A DNA stretch of 64,000 nucleotides from Nematostella vectensis (GCF_932526225.1 NC_064048.1:11911665-11975664), one strand, 5' to 3'; numbered from the stretch's first letter, positions 36,376 through 51,761 are shown. Notes: a model not told the origin generated them from the sequence alone. Program-made: numbers and translations.

Positions 36376-37544
36376 GTTCAAGATAACGTTTTTTAGTATT
36401 TTTTTATAATACTCATCAAAAAAGTGGTGTGACATAGGTTCGTCTACCTGATCCAGGATACTAAAGATACAGGCTTGATATGCATTATATACAGCTAGCA
36501 AAATGAGCTTGCTAGCTTTACTGATTATTTGTATTCGATATTTTCCTAGTAAGAGAACAAAAATAAAAAGCAAAGAGTCGAGGAAGTAAACAAGTTATGT
36601 GATCTTTAATGTTTTATTAGGAGGGGTACATTTTGTACAAAGAAGCATACATAGAATATGCTTAAAAGTGCAGTGTGATGAAGAGCTTTGCAATAGCTCT
36701 CCGGCCAGGATACAATGAATTTCAGTCAAATTCTAATGTTGACCTAAGAGCCTTTGGTCCATGTGGAAGACTTAAATTCAAAGGAAATGCCCACAAACTG
36801 TCAATAAACATTCAGTAAAATATCGAATATTATTTTAACAAAGCATTGACAACTATTAAAGTTCAACTGTGTGTAGACAATTGAAAGCCTACAAGAAACA
36901 CTGACTCCAGACATGCGCAGTGCCATGACGCTGCCCCTTTAATGAGTGGAGAGGGGAGGGATACAAGTTTATTAAAAGTCTATTTGTGAGACCAACAAAC
37001 TGGTTGAAAGAACAAGCGTGTTAATAGTAAAACAATTATTTGATTACAAAACTACTGTAGATTCCTTTGCACCAAGATAATAACACACATTATTTTGTTT
37101 GTTATTTAGGAGGAACGATACGAGCTCTACGAGACAAATGAGAAGTATTTATTACTCATCTAAATTATACACGTAAATAATAATATTCAAAAGAACTACC
37201 GTAACTAAGTAAGTAACACTCACATGTTTTTAAAATTTTAAATAAGTATACAGTTTCATTCAGATACATCTTGTGGTCACTGTGCCATCTACAGGGCCAT
37301 ACCCAAAGCACCTGTGCACCCCATCCAACTAAGGGCATCGGCTGCACAGATGTTCCTGATAAATGGGGCAGGAAAATTTTCCGCGACACCGTGCTTTCAT
37401 GGTCCCCCATGATTCCTTGTTGGGTGAAGCCCCTCTAGATGTTGACATGTCAACTTCGCAGTCACATGAAAGAAATGTCTAATAGTGTTTTGCAGTCAAG
37501 TTGGTTTACGATAATTGGTTACAATAGTTGGTTACAATAATTTT
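35837..37544 (+). repeat. Unit copy 22 (1,708 bp)
   Basis: B box at 36301-36311. The T tract is interrupted by G, TTTG then 26 T (36345-36370). A run is 7. Private ATCCGCATGTATGG (near 36265), CAGGATACAATG (near 36707) and CTACCGTAAC (near 37196). Confidence 0.98.
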
Positions 37545-38046
37545 GAAAAATTGTTATCATAGCTATGGTCAAATACTGTACATAGAACTGCAAATAAAAA
37601 GACTAAAAAAAATAATAATAAAAATAAAGCAAAACTAAAAGTAAAGCAAAAAACGACAGAGACATTCTGTACACAATAAAAGACAATGCGCCCGCGTGCG
37701 TTACGATGCCACGCCGACATAGCGAGCCCCCAAGGGACCCAAAACGCCCACATAGACCTGTATTTTTTTCATCCTATATCTCAGCGAGCTGTGCGTGGCG
37801 TAACCGTATTACAGGCCTGGGATCCTGGTTATTGTCCTCCCCATTAATGCGCGGGTTGGAATACCTTGCAAGAGTGTTGTACAGCATATTCGCCGGAAAT
37901 ATCGGTGCTTGGGGCCTTCGGGTTCTTTACAGCCTTCCGTAAAAGCCTTGTGCTGCAATACCGATTGGGTAATCCGTATGTATGGTTTCCGTTTTGTTCT
38001 TTAGGCCGGGTTCGATCCCAGGCCAATGGCCTTTTTTTTTCTCTAT

Positions 38047-38098
<52 letters not shown>

Positions 38099-39267
38099 GT
38101 TCAAGATAACGTTTTTTAGTATTTTTTTATAATCCTCATCAAAAAAGTGGTGTGACATAGGTTCGTCTACCTGATCCAGGATACTAAAGATACAGGCTTG
38201 ATATGCATTATATACAGCTAGCAAAATGAGCTTGCTAGCTTTACTGATTATTTGTATTCGATATTTTCCTAGTAAGAGAACAAAAATAAAAAGCAAAGAG
38301 TCGAGGAAGTAAACAAGTTATGTGATCTTTAATGTTTTATTAGGAGGGGTACATTTTGTACAAAGAAGCATACATAGAATATGCTTAAAAGTGCAGTGTA
38401 ATGAAGAGCTTTGCAATAGCTCTCCGGCCAGGACACAATGAATTTCAGTCAAATTCTAATGTTGACCTAAGAGCCTTTGGTCCATGTGGAAGACTTAAAT
38501 TCAAAGGAAATGCCCACAAACTGTCAATAAACATTCAGTAAAATATCGAATATTATTTTAACAAAGCATTGACAACTATTAAAGTTCAACTGTGTGTAGA
38601 CAATTGAAAGCCTACAAGAAACACTGACTCCAGACATGCGCAGTGCCATGACGCTGCCCCTTTAATGAGTGGAGAGGGGAGGGATACAAGTTTATTAAAA
38701 GTCTATTTGTGAGACCAACAAACTGGTTGAAAGAACAAGCGTGTTAATAGTAAAACAATTATTTGATTACAAAACTACTGTAGATTCCTTTGCACCAAGA
38801 TAATAACACACATTATTTTGTTTGTTATTTAGGAGGAACGATACGAGCTCTACGAGACAAATGAGAAGTATTTATTACTCATCTAAATTATACACGTAAA
38901 TAATAATATTCAAAAGAACTACTGTAACTAAGTAAGTAACACTCACATGTTTTTAAAATTTTAAATAAGTATACAGTTTCATTCAGATACATCTTGTGGT
39001 CACTGTGCCATCTACAGGGCCATACCCAAAGCACCTGTGCACCCCATCCAACTAAGGGCATCGGCTGCACAGATGTTCCTGATAAATGGGGCAGGAAAAT
39101 TTTCCGCGACACCGTGCTTTCATGGTCCCCCATGATTCCTTGTTGGGTGAAGCCCCTCTAGATGTTGACATGTCAACTTCGCAGTCACATGAAAGAAATG
39201 TCTAATAGTGTTTTGCAGTCAAGTTGGTTTACGATAATTGGTTACAATAGTTGGTTACAATAATTTT
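37545..39267 (+). repeat. Unit copy 23 (1,723 bp, longest)
   Basis: Longest unit, with the longest T tract: 45 T (38049-38093). B box at 38009-38019. The short T run in the core (CTGTA then T before CATCC) is 7 rather than 8, as in copy 27. Private GCTGCAATACC (near 37953) and GTGTAATGAAG (near 38396). Shares ATAATCCTCATC (near 38130) with copy 19. Confidence 0.98.
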
Positions 39268-39769
39268 GAAAAATTGTTATCATAGCTATGGTCAAATACT
39301 GTACATAGAACTGCAAATAAAAAGACTAAAAAAATAATAATAAAAATAAAGCAAAACTAAAAGTAAAGCAAAAAACGACAGAGACATTCTGTACACAATA
39401 AAAGACAATGCGCCCGCGTGCGTTACGATGCCACGCCGACATAGCGAGCCCCCAAGGGACCCAAAACGCCCACATAGACCTGTATTTTTTTTCATCCTAT
39501 ATCTCAGCGAGCTGTGCGTGGCGTAACCGTATTACAGGCCTGGGATCCTGGTTATTGTCCTCCCCATTAATGCGCGGGTTGGAATACCTTGCAAGAGTGT
39601 TGTACAGCATATTCGCCGGAAATATCGGTGCTTGGGGCCTTCGGGTTCTTTACAGCCTTCCGTAAAAGCCTTGTGCTGCCATACCGATTGGGTAATCCGT
39701 ATGTATGGTTTCCGTTTTGTTCTTTAGGCCGGGTTCGATCCCAGGCCAATGGCCTTTTTTTTTCTCTAT

Positions 39770-39816
<47 letters not shown>

Positions 39817-40985
39817 GTTCAAGATAACGTTTTTTAGTATTTTTTTATAATACTCATCAAAAAAGTGGTGTGACATAGGTTCGTCTACCTGATCCAGGAT
39901 ACTAAAGATACAGGTTTGATATGCATTATATACAGCTAGCAAAATGAGCTTGCTAGCTTTACTGATTATTTATATTCGATATTTTCCTAGTAAGAGAACA
40001 AAAATAAAAAGCAAAGAGTCGAGGAAGTAAACAAGTTATGTGATCTTTAATGTTTTATTAGGAGGGGTACATTTTGTACAAAGAAGCATACATAGAATAT
40101 GCTTAAAAGTGCAGTGTGATGAAGAGCTTTGCAATAGCTCTCCGGCCAGGACACAATGAATTTCAGTCAAATTCTAATGTTGACCTAAGAGCCTTTGGTC
40201 CATGTGGAAGACTTAAATTCAAAGGAAATGCCCACAAACTGTCAATAAACATTCAGTAAAATATCGAATATTATTTTAACAAAGCATTGACAACTATTAA
40301 AGTTCAACTGTGTGTAGACAATTGAAAGCCTACAAGAAACACTGACTCCAGACATGCGCAGTGCCATGACGCTGCCCCTTTAATGAGTGGAGAGGGGAGG
40401 GATACAAGTTTATTAAAAGTCTATTTGTGAGACCAACAAACTGGTTGAAAGAACAAGCGTGTTAATAGTAAAACAATTATTTGATTACAAAACTACTGTA
40501 GATTCCTTTGCACCAAGATAATAACACACATTATTTTGTTTGTTATTTAGGAGGAACGATACGAGCTCTACGAGACAAATGAGAAGTATTTATTACTCAT
40601 CTAAATTATACACGTAAATAATAATATTCAAAAGAACTACTGTAACTAAGTAAGTAACACTCACATGTTTTTAAAATTTTAAATAAGTATACAGTTTCAT
40701 TCAGATACATCTTGTGGTCACTGTGCCATCTACAGGGCCATACCCAAAGCACCTGTGCACCCCATCCAACTAAGGGCATCGGCTGCACAGATGTTCCTGA
40801 TAAATGGGGCAGGAAAATTTTCCGCGACACCGTGCTTTCATGGTCCCCCATGATTCCTTGTTGGGTGAAGCCCCTCTAGATGTTGACATGTCAACTTCGC
40901 AGTCACATGAAAGAAATGTCTAATAGTGTTTTGCAGTCAAGTTGGTTTACGATAATTGGTTACAATAGTTGGTTACAATAATTTT
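39268..40985 (+). repeat. Unit copy 24 (1,718 bp)
   Basis: B box at 39732-39742; T tract of 41 (39771-39811) after a single G. A run is 7. Private ACAGGTTTGAT (near 39910) and ATTTATATTCG (near 39968). The second puts a stop in the - strand frame that other copies carry here. Confidence 0.98.
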
Positions 40986-41489
40986 GAAAAATTGTTATCA
41001 TAGCTATGGTCAAATACTGTACATAGAACTGCAAATAAAAAGACTAAAAAAAATAATAATAAAAATAAAGCAAAACTAAAAGTAAAGCAAAAAACGACAG
41101 AGACATTCTGTACACAATAAAAGACAATGCGCCCGCGTGCGTTACGATGCCACGCCGACATAGCGAGCCCCCAAGGGACCCAAAACGCCCACATAGACCT
41201 GTATTTTTTTTCATCCTATATCTCAGCGAGCTGTGCGTGGCGTAACCGTATTACAGGCCTGGGATCCTGGTTATTGTCCTCCCCATTAATGCGCGGGTTG
41301 GAATACCTTGCAAGAGTGTTGTACAGCATATTCGCCGGAAATATCGGTGCTTGGGGCCTTCGGGTTCTTTACAGCCTTCCGTAAAAGCCTTGTGCTGCCA
41401 TACCGATTGGGTAATCCGTATGCATGGTTTCCGTTTTGTTCTTTAGGCCGGGTTCGATCCCAGGCCAATGGCCTTTTTTTTTCTCTATG

Positions 41490-41522
<33 letters not shown>

Positions 41523-42691
41523 GTTCAAGATAACGTTTTTTAGTATTTTTTTATAATACTCATCAAAAAAGTGGTGTGACATAGGTTCGTCTACCTGATC
41601 CAGGATACTAAAGATACAGGCTTGATATGCATTATATACAGCTAGCAAAATGAGCTTGCTAGCTTTACTGATTATTTGTATTCGATATTTTCCTAGTAAG
41701 AGAACAAAAATAAAAAGCAAAGAGTCGAGGAAGTAAACAAGTTATGTGATCTTTAATGTTTTATTAGGAGGGGTACATTTTGTACAAAGAAGCATACATA
41801 GAATATGCTTAAAAGTGCAGTGTGATGAAGAGCTTTGCAATAGCTCTCCGGCCAGGACACAATGAATTTCAGTCAAATTCTAATGTTGACCTAAGAGCCT
41901 TTGGTCCATGTGGAAGACTTAAATTCAAAGGAAATGCCCACAAACTGTCAATAAACATTCAGTAAAATATCGAATATTATTTTAACAAAGCATTGACAAC
42001 TATTAAAGTTCAACTGTGTGTAGACAATTGAAAGCCTACAAGAAACACTGACTCCAGACATGCGCAGTGCCATGACGCTGCCCCTTTAATGAGTGGAGAG
42101 GGGAGGGATACAAGTTTATTAAAAGTCTATTTGTGAGACCAACAAACTGGTTGAAAGAACAAGCGTGTTAATAGTAAAACAATTATTTGATTACAAAACT
42201 ACTGTAGATTCCTTTGCACCAAGATAATAACACACATTATTTTGTTTGTTATTTAGGAGGAACGATACGAGCTCTACGAGACAAATGAGAAGTATTTATT
42301 ACTCATCTAAATTATACACGTAAATAATAATATTCAAAAGAACTACTGTAACTAAGTAAGTAACACTCACATGTTTTTAAAATTTTAAATAAGTATACAG
42401 TTTCATTCAGATACATCTTGTGGTCACTGTGCCATCTACAGGGCCATACCCAAAGCACCTGTGCACCCCATCCAACTAAGGGCATCGGCTGCACAGATGT
42501 TCCTGATAAATGGGGCAGGAAAATTTTCCGCGACACCGTGCTTTCATGGTCCCCCATGATTCCTTGTTGGGTGAAGCCCCTCTAGATGTTGACATGTCAA
42601 CTTCGCAGTCACATGAAAGAAATGTCTAATAGTGTTTTGCAGTCAAGTTGGTTTACGATAATTGGTTACAATAGTTGGTTACAATAATTTT
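40986..42691 (+). repeat. Unit copy 25 (1,706 bp)
   Basis: B box at 41451-41461; T tract of 28 (41490-41517) after a single G. Private CGTATGCATGG near 41418. Confidence 0.98.
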
Positions 42692-44392
42692 GAAAAATTG
42701 TTATCATAGCTATGGTCAAATACTGTACATAGAACTGCAAATAAAAAGACTAAAAAAATAATAATAAAAATAAAGCAAAACTAAAAGTAAAGCAAAAAAC
42801 GACAGAGACATTCTGTACACAATAAAAGACAATGCGCCCGCGTGCGTTACGATGCCACGCCGACATAGCGAGCCCCCAAGGGACCCAAAACGCCCACATA
42901 GACCTGTATTTTTTTTCATCCTATATCTCAGCGAGCTGTGCGTGGCGTAACCGTATTACAGGCCTGGGATCCTGGTTATTGTCCTCCCCATTAATGCGCG
43001 GGTTGGAATACCTTGCAAGAGTGTTGTACAGCATATTCGCCGGAAATATCGGTGCTTGGGGCCTTCGGGTTCTTTACAGCCTTCCGTAAAAGCCTTGTGC
43101 TGCCATACCGATTGGGTAATCCGTATGTATGGTTTCCGTTTTGTTCTTTAGGCCGGGTTCGATCCCAGGCCAATGGCCTTTTTTTTTCTCTATGGTTTTT
43201 TTTTTTTTTTTTTTTTTTACACAGTTCAAGATAACGTTTTTTAGTATTTTTTTATAATACTCATCAAAAAAGTGGTGTGACATAGGTTCGTCTACCTGAT
43301 CCAGGATACTAAAGATACAGGCTTGATATGCATTATATACAGCTAGCAAAATGAGCTTGCTAGCTTTACTGATTATTTGTATTCGATATTTTCCTAGTAA
43401 GAGAACAAAAATAAAAAGCAAAGAGTCGAGGAAGTAAACAAGTTATGTGATCTTTAATGTTTTATTAGGAGGGGTACATTTTGTACAAAGAAGCATACAT
43501 AGAATATGCTTAAAAGTGCAGTGTGATGAAGAGCTTTGCAATAGCTCTCCGGCCAGGACACAATGAATTTCAGTCAAATTCTAATGTTGACCTAAGAGCC
43601 TTTGGTCCATGTGGAAGACTTAAATTCAAAGGAAATGCCCACAAACTGTCAATAAACATTCAGTAAAATATCGAATATTATTTTAACAAAGCATTGACAA
43701 CTATTAAAGTTCAACTGTGTGTAGACAATTGAAAGCCTACAAGAAACACTGACTCCAGACATGCGCAGTGCCATGACGCTGCCCCTTTAATGAGTGGAGA
43801 GGGGAGGGATACAAGTTTATTAAAAGTCTATTTGTGAGACCAACAAACTGGTTGAAAGAACAAGCGTGTTAATAGTAAAACAATTATTTGATTACAAAAC
43901 TACTGTAGATTCCTTTGCACCAAGATAATAACACACATTATTTTGTTTGTTATTTAGGAGGAACGATACGAGCTCTACGAGACAAATGAGAAGTATTTAT
44001 TACTCATCTAAATTATACACGTAAATAATAATATTCAAAAAAACTTTTGTAACTAAGTAAGTAACACTCACATGTTTTTAAAATTTTAAATAAGTATACA
44101 GTTTCATTCAGATACATCTTGTGGTCACTGTGCCATCTACAGGGCCATACCCAAAGCACCTGTGCACCCCATCCAACTAAGGGCATCGGCTGCACAGATG
44201 TTCCTGATAAATGGGGCAGGAAAATTTTCCGCGACACCGTGCTTTCATGGTCCCCCATGATTCCTTGTTGGGTGAAGCCCCTCTAGATGTTGACATGTCA
44301 ACTTCGCAGTCACATGAAAGAAATGTCTAATAGTGTTTTGCAGTCAAGTTGGTTTACGATAATTGGTTACAATAGTTGGTTACAATAATTTT
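42692..44392 (+). repeat. Unit copy 26 (1,701 bp)
   Basis: B box at 43156-43166; T tract of 23 (43196-43218). A run is 7. Private cluster AAAAAAACTTTTGTAAC near 44036-44050, several changes within about 10 bp. Confidence 0.98.
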
Positions 44393-44894
44393 GAAAAATT
44401 GTTATCATAGCTATGGTCAAATACTGTACATAGAACTGCAAATAAAAAGACTAAAAAAAATAATAATAAAAATAAAGCAAAACTAAAAGTAAAGCAAAAA
44501 ACGACAGAGACATTCTGTACACAATAAAAGACAATGCGCCCGCGTGCGTTACGATGCCACGCCGACATAGCGAGCCCCCAAGGGACCCAAAACGCCCACA
44601 TAGACCTGTATTTTTTTCATCCTATATCTCAGCGAGCTGTGCGTGGCGTAACCGTATTACAGGCCTGGGATCCTGGTTATTGTCCTCCCCATTAATGCGC
44701 GGGTTGGAATACCTTGCAAGAGTGTTGTACAGCATATTCGCCGGAAATATCGGTGCTTGGGGCCTTCGGGTTCTTTACAGCCTTCCGTAAAAGCCTTGTG
44801 CTGCCATACCGATTGGGTAATCCGTATGTATGGTTTCCGTTTTGTTCTTTAGGCCGGGTTCGATCCCAGGCCAATGGCCTTTTTTTTTCTCTAT

Positions 44895-44931
<37 letters not shown>

Positions 44932-46100
44932 GTTCAAGATAACGTTTTTTAGTATTTTTTTATAATACTCATCAAAAAAGTGGTGTGACATAGGTTCGTC
45001 TACCTGATCCAGGATACTAAAGATACAGGCTTGATATGCATTATATACAGCTAGCAAAATGAGCTTGCTAGCTTTACTGATTATTTGTATTCGATATTTT
45101 CCTAGTAAGAGAACAAAAATAAAAAGCAAAGAGTCGAGGAAGTAAACAAGTTATGTGATCTTTAATGTTTTATTAGGAGGGGTACATTTTGTACAAAGAA
45201 GCATACATAGAATATGCTTAAAAGTGCAGTGTGATGAAGAGCTTTGCAATAGCTCTCCGGCCAGGACACAATGAATTTCAGTCAAATTCTAATGTTGACC
45301 TAAGAGCCTTTGGTCCATGTGGAAGACTTAAATTCAAAGGAAATGCCCACAAACTGTCAATAAACATTCAGTAAAATATCGAATATTATTTTAACAAAGC
45401 ATTGACAACTATTAAAGTTCAACTGTGTGTAGACAATTGAAAGCCTACAAGAAACACTGACTCCAGACATGCGCAGTGCCATGACGCTGCCCCTTTAATG
45501 AGTGGAGAGGGGAGGGATACAAGTTTATTAAAAGTCTATTTGTGAGACCAACAAACTGGTTGAAAGAACAAGCGTGTTAATAGTAAAACAATTATTTGAT
45601 TACAAAACTACTGTAGATTCCTTTGCACCAAGATAATAACACACATTATTTTGTTTGTTATTTAGGAGGAACGATACGAGCTCTACGAGACAAATGAGAA
45701 GTATTTATTACTCATCTAAATTATACACGTAAATAATAATATTCAAAAGAACTACTGTAACTAAGTAAGTAACACTCACATGTTTTTAAAATTTTAAATA
45801 AGTATACAGTTTCATTTAGATACATCTTGTGGTCACTGTGCCATCTACAGGGCCATACCCAAAGCACCTGTGCACCCCATCCAACTAAGGGCATCGGCTG
45901 CACAGATGTTCCTGATAAATGGGGCAGGAAAATTTTCCGCGACACCGTGCTTTCATGGTCCCCCATGATTCCTTGTTGGGTGAAGCCCCTCTAGATGTTG
46001 ACATGTCAACTTCGCAGTCACATGAAAGAAATGTCTAATAGTGTTTTTCAGTCAAGTTGGTTTACGATAATTGGTTACAATAGTTGGTTACAATAATTTT
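44393..46100 (+). repeat. Unit copy 27 (1,708 bp)
   Basis: B box at 44857-44867; T tract of 30 (44897-44926). Shares the 7-T core run with copy 23. Private TTCATTTAGATAC (near 45810) and GTGTTTTTCAGTC (near 46041). Confidence 0.98.
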
Positions 46101-47800
46101 GAAAAATTGTTATCATAGCTATGGTCAAATACTGTACATAGAACTGCAAATAAAAAGACTAAAAAAAATAATAATAAAAATAAAGCAAAACTAAAAGTAA
46201 AGCAAAAAACGACAGAGACATTCTGTACACAATAAAAGACAATGCGCCCGCGTGCGTTACGATGCCACGCCGACATAGCGAGCCCCCAAGGGACCCAAAA
46301 CGCCCACATAGACCTGTATTTTTTTTCATCCTATATCTCAGCGAGCTGTGCGTGGCGTAACCGTATTACAGGCCTGGGATCCTGGTTATTGTCCTCCCCA
46401 TTAATGCGCGGGTTGGAATACCTTGCAAGAGTGTTGTACAGCATATTCGCCGGAAATATCGGTGCTTGGGGCCTTCGGGTTCTTTACAGCCTTCCGTAAA
46501 AGCCTTGTGCTGCCATACCGATTGGGTAATCCGTATGTATGGTTTCCGTTTTGTTCTTTAGGCCGGGTTCGATCCCAGGCCAATGGCCTTTTTTTTTCTC
46601 TATGTTTTTTTTTTTTTTTTTTTTTTACACAGTTCAAGATAACGTTTTTTAGTATTTTTTTATAATACTCATCAAAAAAGTGGTGTGACATAGGTTCGTC
46701 TACCTGATCCAGGATACTAAAGATACAGGCTTGATATGCATTATATACAGCTAGCAAAATGAGCTTGCTAGCTTTACTGATTATTTGTATTCGATATTTT
46801 CCTAGTAAGAGAACAAAAATAAAAAGCAAAGAGTCGAGGAAGTAAACAAGTTATGTGATCTTTAATGTTTTATTAGGAGGGGTACATTTTGTACAAAGAA
46901 GCATACATAGAATATGCTTAAAAGTGCAGTGTGATGAAGAGCTTTGCAATAGCTCTCCGGCCAGGACACAATGAATTTCAGTCAAATTCTAATGTTGACC
47001 TAAGAGCCTTTGGTCCATGTGGAAGACTTAAATTCAAAGGAAATGCCCACAAACTGTCAATAAACATTCAGTAAAATATCGAATATTATTTTAACAAAGC
47101 ATTGACAACTATTAAAGTTCAACTGTGTGTAGACAATTGAAAGCCTACAAGAAACACTGACTCCAGACATGCGCAGTGCCATGACGCTGCCCCTTTAATG
47201 AGTGGAGAGGGGAGGGATACAAGTTTATTAAAAGTCTATTTGTGAGACCAACAAACTGGTTGAAAGAACAAGCGTGTTAATAGTAAAACAATTATTTGAT
47301 TACAAAACTACTGTAGATTCCTTTGCACCAAGATAATAACACACATTATTTTGTTTGTTATTTAGGAGGAACGATACGAGCTCTACGAGACAAATGAGAA
47401 GTATTTATTACTCATCTAAATTATACACGTAAATAATAATATTCAAAAGAACTACTGTAACTAAGTAAGTAACACTCACATGTTTTTAAAATTTTAAATA
47501 AGTATACAGTTTCATTCAGATACATCTTGTGGTCACTGTGCCATCTACAGGGCCATACCCAAAGCACCTGTGCACCCCATCCAACTAAGGGCATCGGCTG
47601 CACAGATGTTCCTGATAAATGGGGCAGGAAAATTTTCCGCGACACCGTGCTTTCATGGTCCCCCATGATTCCTTGTTGGGTGAAGCCCCTCTAGATGTTG
47701 ACATGTCAACTTCGCAGTCACATGAAAGAAATGTCTAATAGTGTTTTGCAGTCAAGTTGGTTTACGATAATTGGTTACAATAGTTGGTTACAATAATTTT
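46101..47800 (+). repeat. Unit copy 28 (1,700 bp)
   Basis: Shortest uninterrupted main T tract, 22 T (46605-46626), after a single G. B box at 46566-46576. I noticed no private substitution. Confidence 0.98.
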
Positions 47801-48303
47801 GAAAAATTGTTATCATAGCTATGGTCAAATACTGTACATAGAACTGCAAATAAAAAGACTAAAAAAAATAATAATAAAAATAAAGCAAAACTAAAAGTAA
47901 AGCAAAAAACGACAGAGACATTCTGTACACAATAAAAGACAATGCGCCCGCGTGCGTTACGATGCCACGCCGACATAGCGAGCCCCCAAGGGACCCAAAA
48001 CGCCCACATAGACCTGTATTTTTTTTCATCCTATATCTCAGCGAGCTGTGCGTGGCGTAACCGTATTACAGGCCTGGGATCCTGGTTATTGTCCTCCCCA
48101 TTAATGCGCGGGTTGGAATACCTTGCAAGAGTGTTGTACAGCATATTCGCCGGAAATATCGGTGCTTGGGGCCTTCGGGTTCTTTACAGCCTTCCGTAAA
48201 AGCCTTGTGCTGCCATACCGATTGGGTAATCCGTATGTATGGTTTCCGTTTTGTTCTTTAGGCCGGGTTCGATCCCAGGCCAATGGCCTTTTTTTTTCTC
48301 TAT

Positions 48304-48343
<40 letters not shown>

Positions 48344-49512
48344 GTTCAAGATAACGTTTTTTAGTATTTTTTTATAATACTCATCAAAAAAGTGGTGTGA
48401 CATAGGTTCGTCTACCTGATCCAGGATACTAAAGATACAGGCTTGATATGCATTATATACAGCTAGCAAAATGAGCTTGCTAGCTTTACTGATTATTTGT
48501 ATTCGATATTTTCCTAGTAAGAGAACAAAAATAAAAAGCAAAGAGTCGAGGAAGTAAACAAGTTATGTGATCTTTAATGTTTTATTAGGAGGGGTACATT
48601 TTGTACAAAGAAGCATACATAGAATATGCTTAAAAGTGCAGTGTGATGAAGAGCTTTGCAATAGCTCTCCGGCCAGGACACAATGAATTTCAGTCAAATT
48701 CTAATGTTGACCTAAGAGCCTTTGGTCCATGTGGAAGACTTAAATTCAAAGGAAATGCCCACAAACTGTCAATAAACATTCAGTAAAATATCGAATATTA
48801 TTTTAACAAAGCATTGACAACTATTAAAGTTCAACTGTGTGTAGACAATTGAAAGCCTACAAGAAACACTGACTCCAGACATGCGCAGTGCCATGACGCT
48901 GCACCTTTAATGAGTGGAGAGGGGAGGGATACAAGTTTATTAAAAGTCTATTTGTGAGACCAACAAACTGGTTGAAAGAACAAGCGTGTTAATAGTAAAA
49001 CAATTATTTGATTACAAAACTACTGTAGATTCCTTTGCACCAAGATAATAACACACATTATTTTGTTTGTTATTTAGGAGGAACGATACGAGCTCTACGA
49101 GACAAATGAGAAGTATTTATTACTCATCTAAATTATACACGTAAATAATAATATTCAAAAGAACTACTGTAACTAAGTAAGTAACACTCACATGTTTTTA
49201 AAATTTTAAATAAGTATACAGTTTCATTCAGATACATCTTGTGGTCACTGTGCCATCTACAGGGCCATACCCAAAGCACCTGTGCACCCCATCCAACTAA
49301 GGGCATCGGCTGCACAGATGTTCCTGATAAATGGGGCAGGAAAATTTTCCGCGACACCGTGCTTTCATGGTCCCCCATGATTCCTTGTTGGGTGAAGCCC
49401 CTCTAGATGTTGACATGTCAACTTCGCAGTCACATGAAAGAAATGTCTAATAGTGTTTTGCAGTCAAGTTGGTTTACGATAATTGGTTACAATAGTTGGT
49501 TACAATAATTTT
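47801..49512 (+). repeat. Unit copy 29 (1,712 bp)
   Basis: B box at 48266-48276; T tract of 33 (48306-48338). Private GCTGCACCTTTAATG near 48898. Confidence 0.98.
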
Positions 49513-50015
49513 GAAAAATTGTTATCATAGCTATGGTCAAATACTGTACATAGAACTGCAAATAAAAAGACTAAAAAAAATAATAATAAAAATAAAGCAA
49601 AACTAAAAGTAAAGCAAAAAACGACAGAGACATTCTGTACACAATAAAAGACAATGCGCCCGCGTGCGTTACGATGCCACGCCGACATAGCGAGCCCCCA
49701 AGGGACCCAAAACGCCCACATAGACCTGTATTTTTTTTCATCCTATATCTCAGCGAGCTGTGCGTGGCGTAACCGTATTACAGGCCTGGGATCCTGGTTA
49801 TTGTCCTCCCCATTAATGCGCGGGTTGGAATACCTTGCAAGAGTGTTGTACAGCATATTCGCCGGAAATATCGGTGCTTGGGGCCTTCGGGTTCTTTACA
49901 GCCTTCCGTAAAAGCCTTGTGCTGCCATACCGATTGGGTAATCCGTATGTATGGTTTCCGTTTTGTTCTTTAGGCCGGGTTCGATCCCAGGCCAATGGCC
50001 TTTTTTTTTCTCTAT

Positions 50016-50053
<38 letters not shown>

Positions 50054-51222
50054 GTTCAAGATAACGTTTTTTAGTATTTTTTTATAATACTCATCAAAAA
50101 AGTGGTGTGACATAGGTTCGTCTACCTGATCCAGGATACTAAAGATACAGGCTTGATATGCATTATATACAGCTAGCAAAATGAGCTTGCTAGCTTTACT
50201 GATTATTTGTATTCGATATTTTCCTAGTAAGAGAACAAAAATAAAAAGCAAAGAGTCGAGGAAGTAAACAAGTTATGTGATCTTTAATGTTTTATTAGGA
50301 GGGGTACATTTTGTACAAAGAAGCATACATAGAATATGCTTAAAAGTGCAGTGTGATGAAGAGCTTTGCAATAGCTCTCCGGCCAGGACACAATGAATTT
50401 CAGTCAAATTCTAATGTTGACCTAAGAGCCTTTGGTCCATGTGGAAGACTTAAATTCAAAGGAAATGCCCACAAACTGTCAATAAACATTCAGTAAAATA
50501 TCGAATATTATTTTAACAAAGCATTGACAACTATTAAAGTTCAACTGTGTGTAGACAATTGAAAGCCTACAAGAAACACTGACTCCAGACATGCGCAGTG
50601 CCATGACGCTGCCCCTTTAATGAGTGGAGAGGGGAGGGATACAAGTTTATTAAAAGTCTATTTGTGAGACCAACAAACTGGTTGAAAGAACAAGCGTGTT
50701 AATAGTAAAACAATTATTTGATTACAAAACTACTGTAGATTCCTTTGCACCAAGATAATAACACACATTATTTTGTTTGTTATTTAGGAGGAACGATACG
50801 AGCTCTACGAGACAAATGAGAAGTATTTATTACTCATCTAAATTATACACGTAAATAATAATATTCAAAAGAACTACTGTAACTAAGTAAGTAACACTCA
50901 CATGTTTTTAAAATTTTAAATAAGTATACAGTTTCATTCAGATACATCTTGTGGTCACTGTGCCATCTACAGGGCCATACCCAAAGCACCTGTGCACCCC
51001 ATCCAACTAAGGGCATCGGCTGCACAGATGTTCCTGATAAATGGGGCAGGAAAATTTTCCGCGACACCGTGCTTTCATGGTCCCCCATGATTCCTTGTTG
51101 GGTGAAGCCCCTCTAGATGTTGACATGTCAACTTCGCAGTCACATGAAAGAAATGTCTAATAGTGTTTTGCAGTCAAGTTGGTTTACGATAATTGGTTAC
51201 AATAGTTGGTTACAATAATTTT
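49513..51222 (+). repeat. Unit copy 30 (1,710 bp)
   Basis: B box at 49978-49988; T tract of 31 (50018-50048). No private substitution noticed. Confidence 0.98.
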
Positions 51223-51729
51223 GAAAAATTGTTATCATAGCTATGGTCAAATACTGTACATAGAACTGCAAATAAAAAGACTAAAAAAAATAATAATAAT
51301 AAAAATAAAGCAAAACTAAAAGTAAAGCAAAAAACGACAGAGACATTCTGTACACAATAAAAGACAATGCGCCCGCGTGCGTTACGATGCCACGCCGACA
51401 TAGCGAGCCCCCAAGGGACCCAAAACGCCCACATAGACCTGTATTTTTTTTCATCCTATATCTCAGCGAGCTGTGCGTGGCGTAACCGTATTACAGGCCT
51501 GGGATCCTGGTTATTGTCCTCCCCATTAATGCGCGGGTTGGAATACCTTGCAAGAGTGTTGTACAGCATATTCGCCGGAAATATCGGTGCTTGGGGCCTT
51601 CGGGTTCTTTACAGCCTTCCGTAAAAGCCTTGTGCTGCCATACCGATTGGGTAATCCGTATGTATGGTTTCCGTTTTGTTCTTTAGGCCGGGTTCGATCC
51701 CAGGCCAATGGCCTTTTTTTTTCTCTATG

Positions 51730-51761
<32 letters not shown>
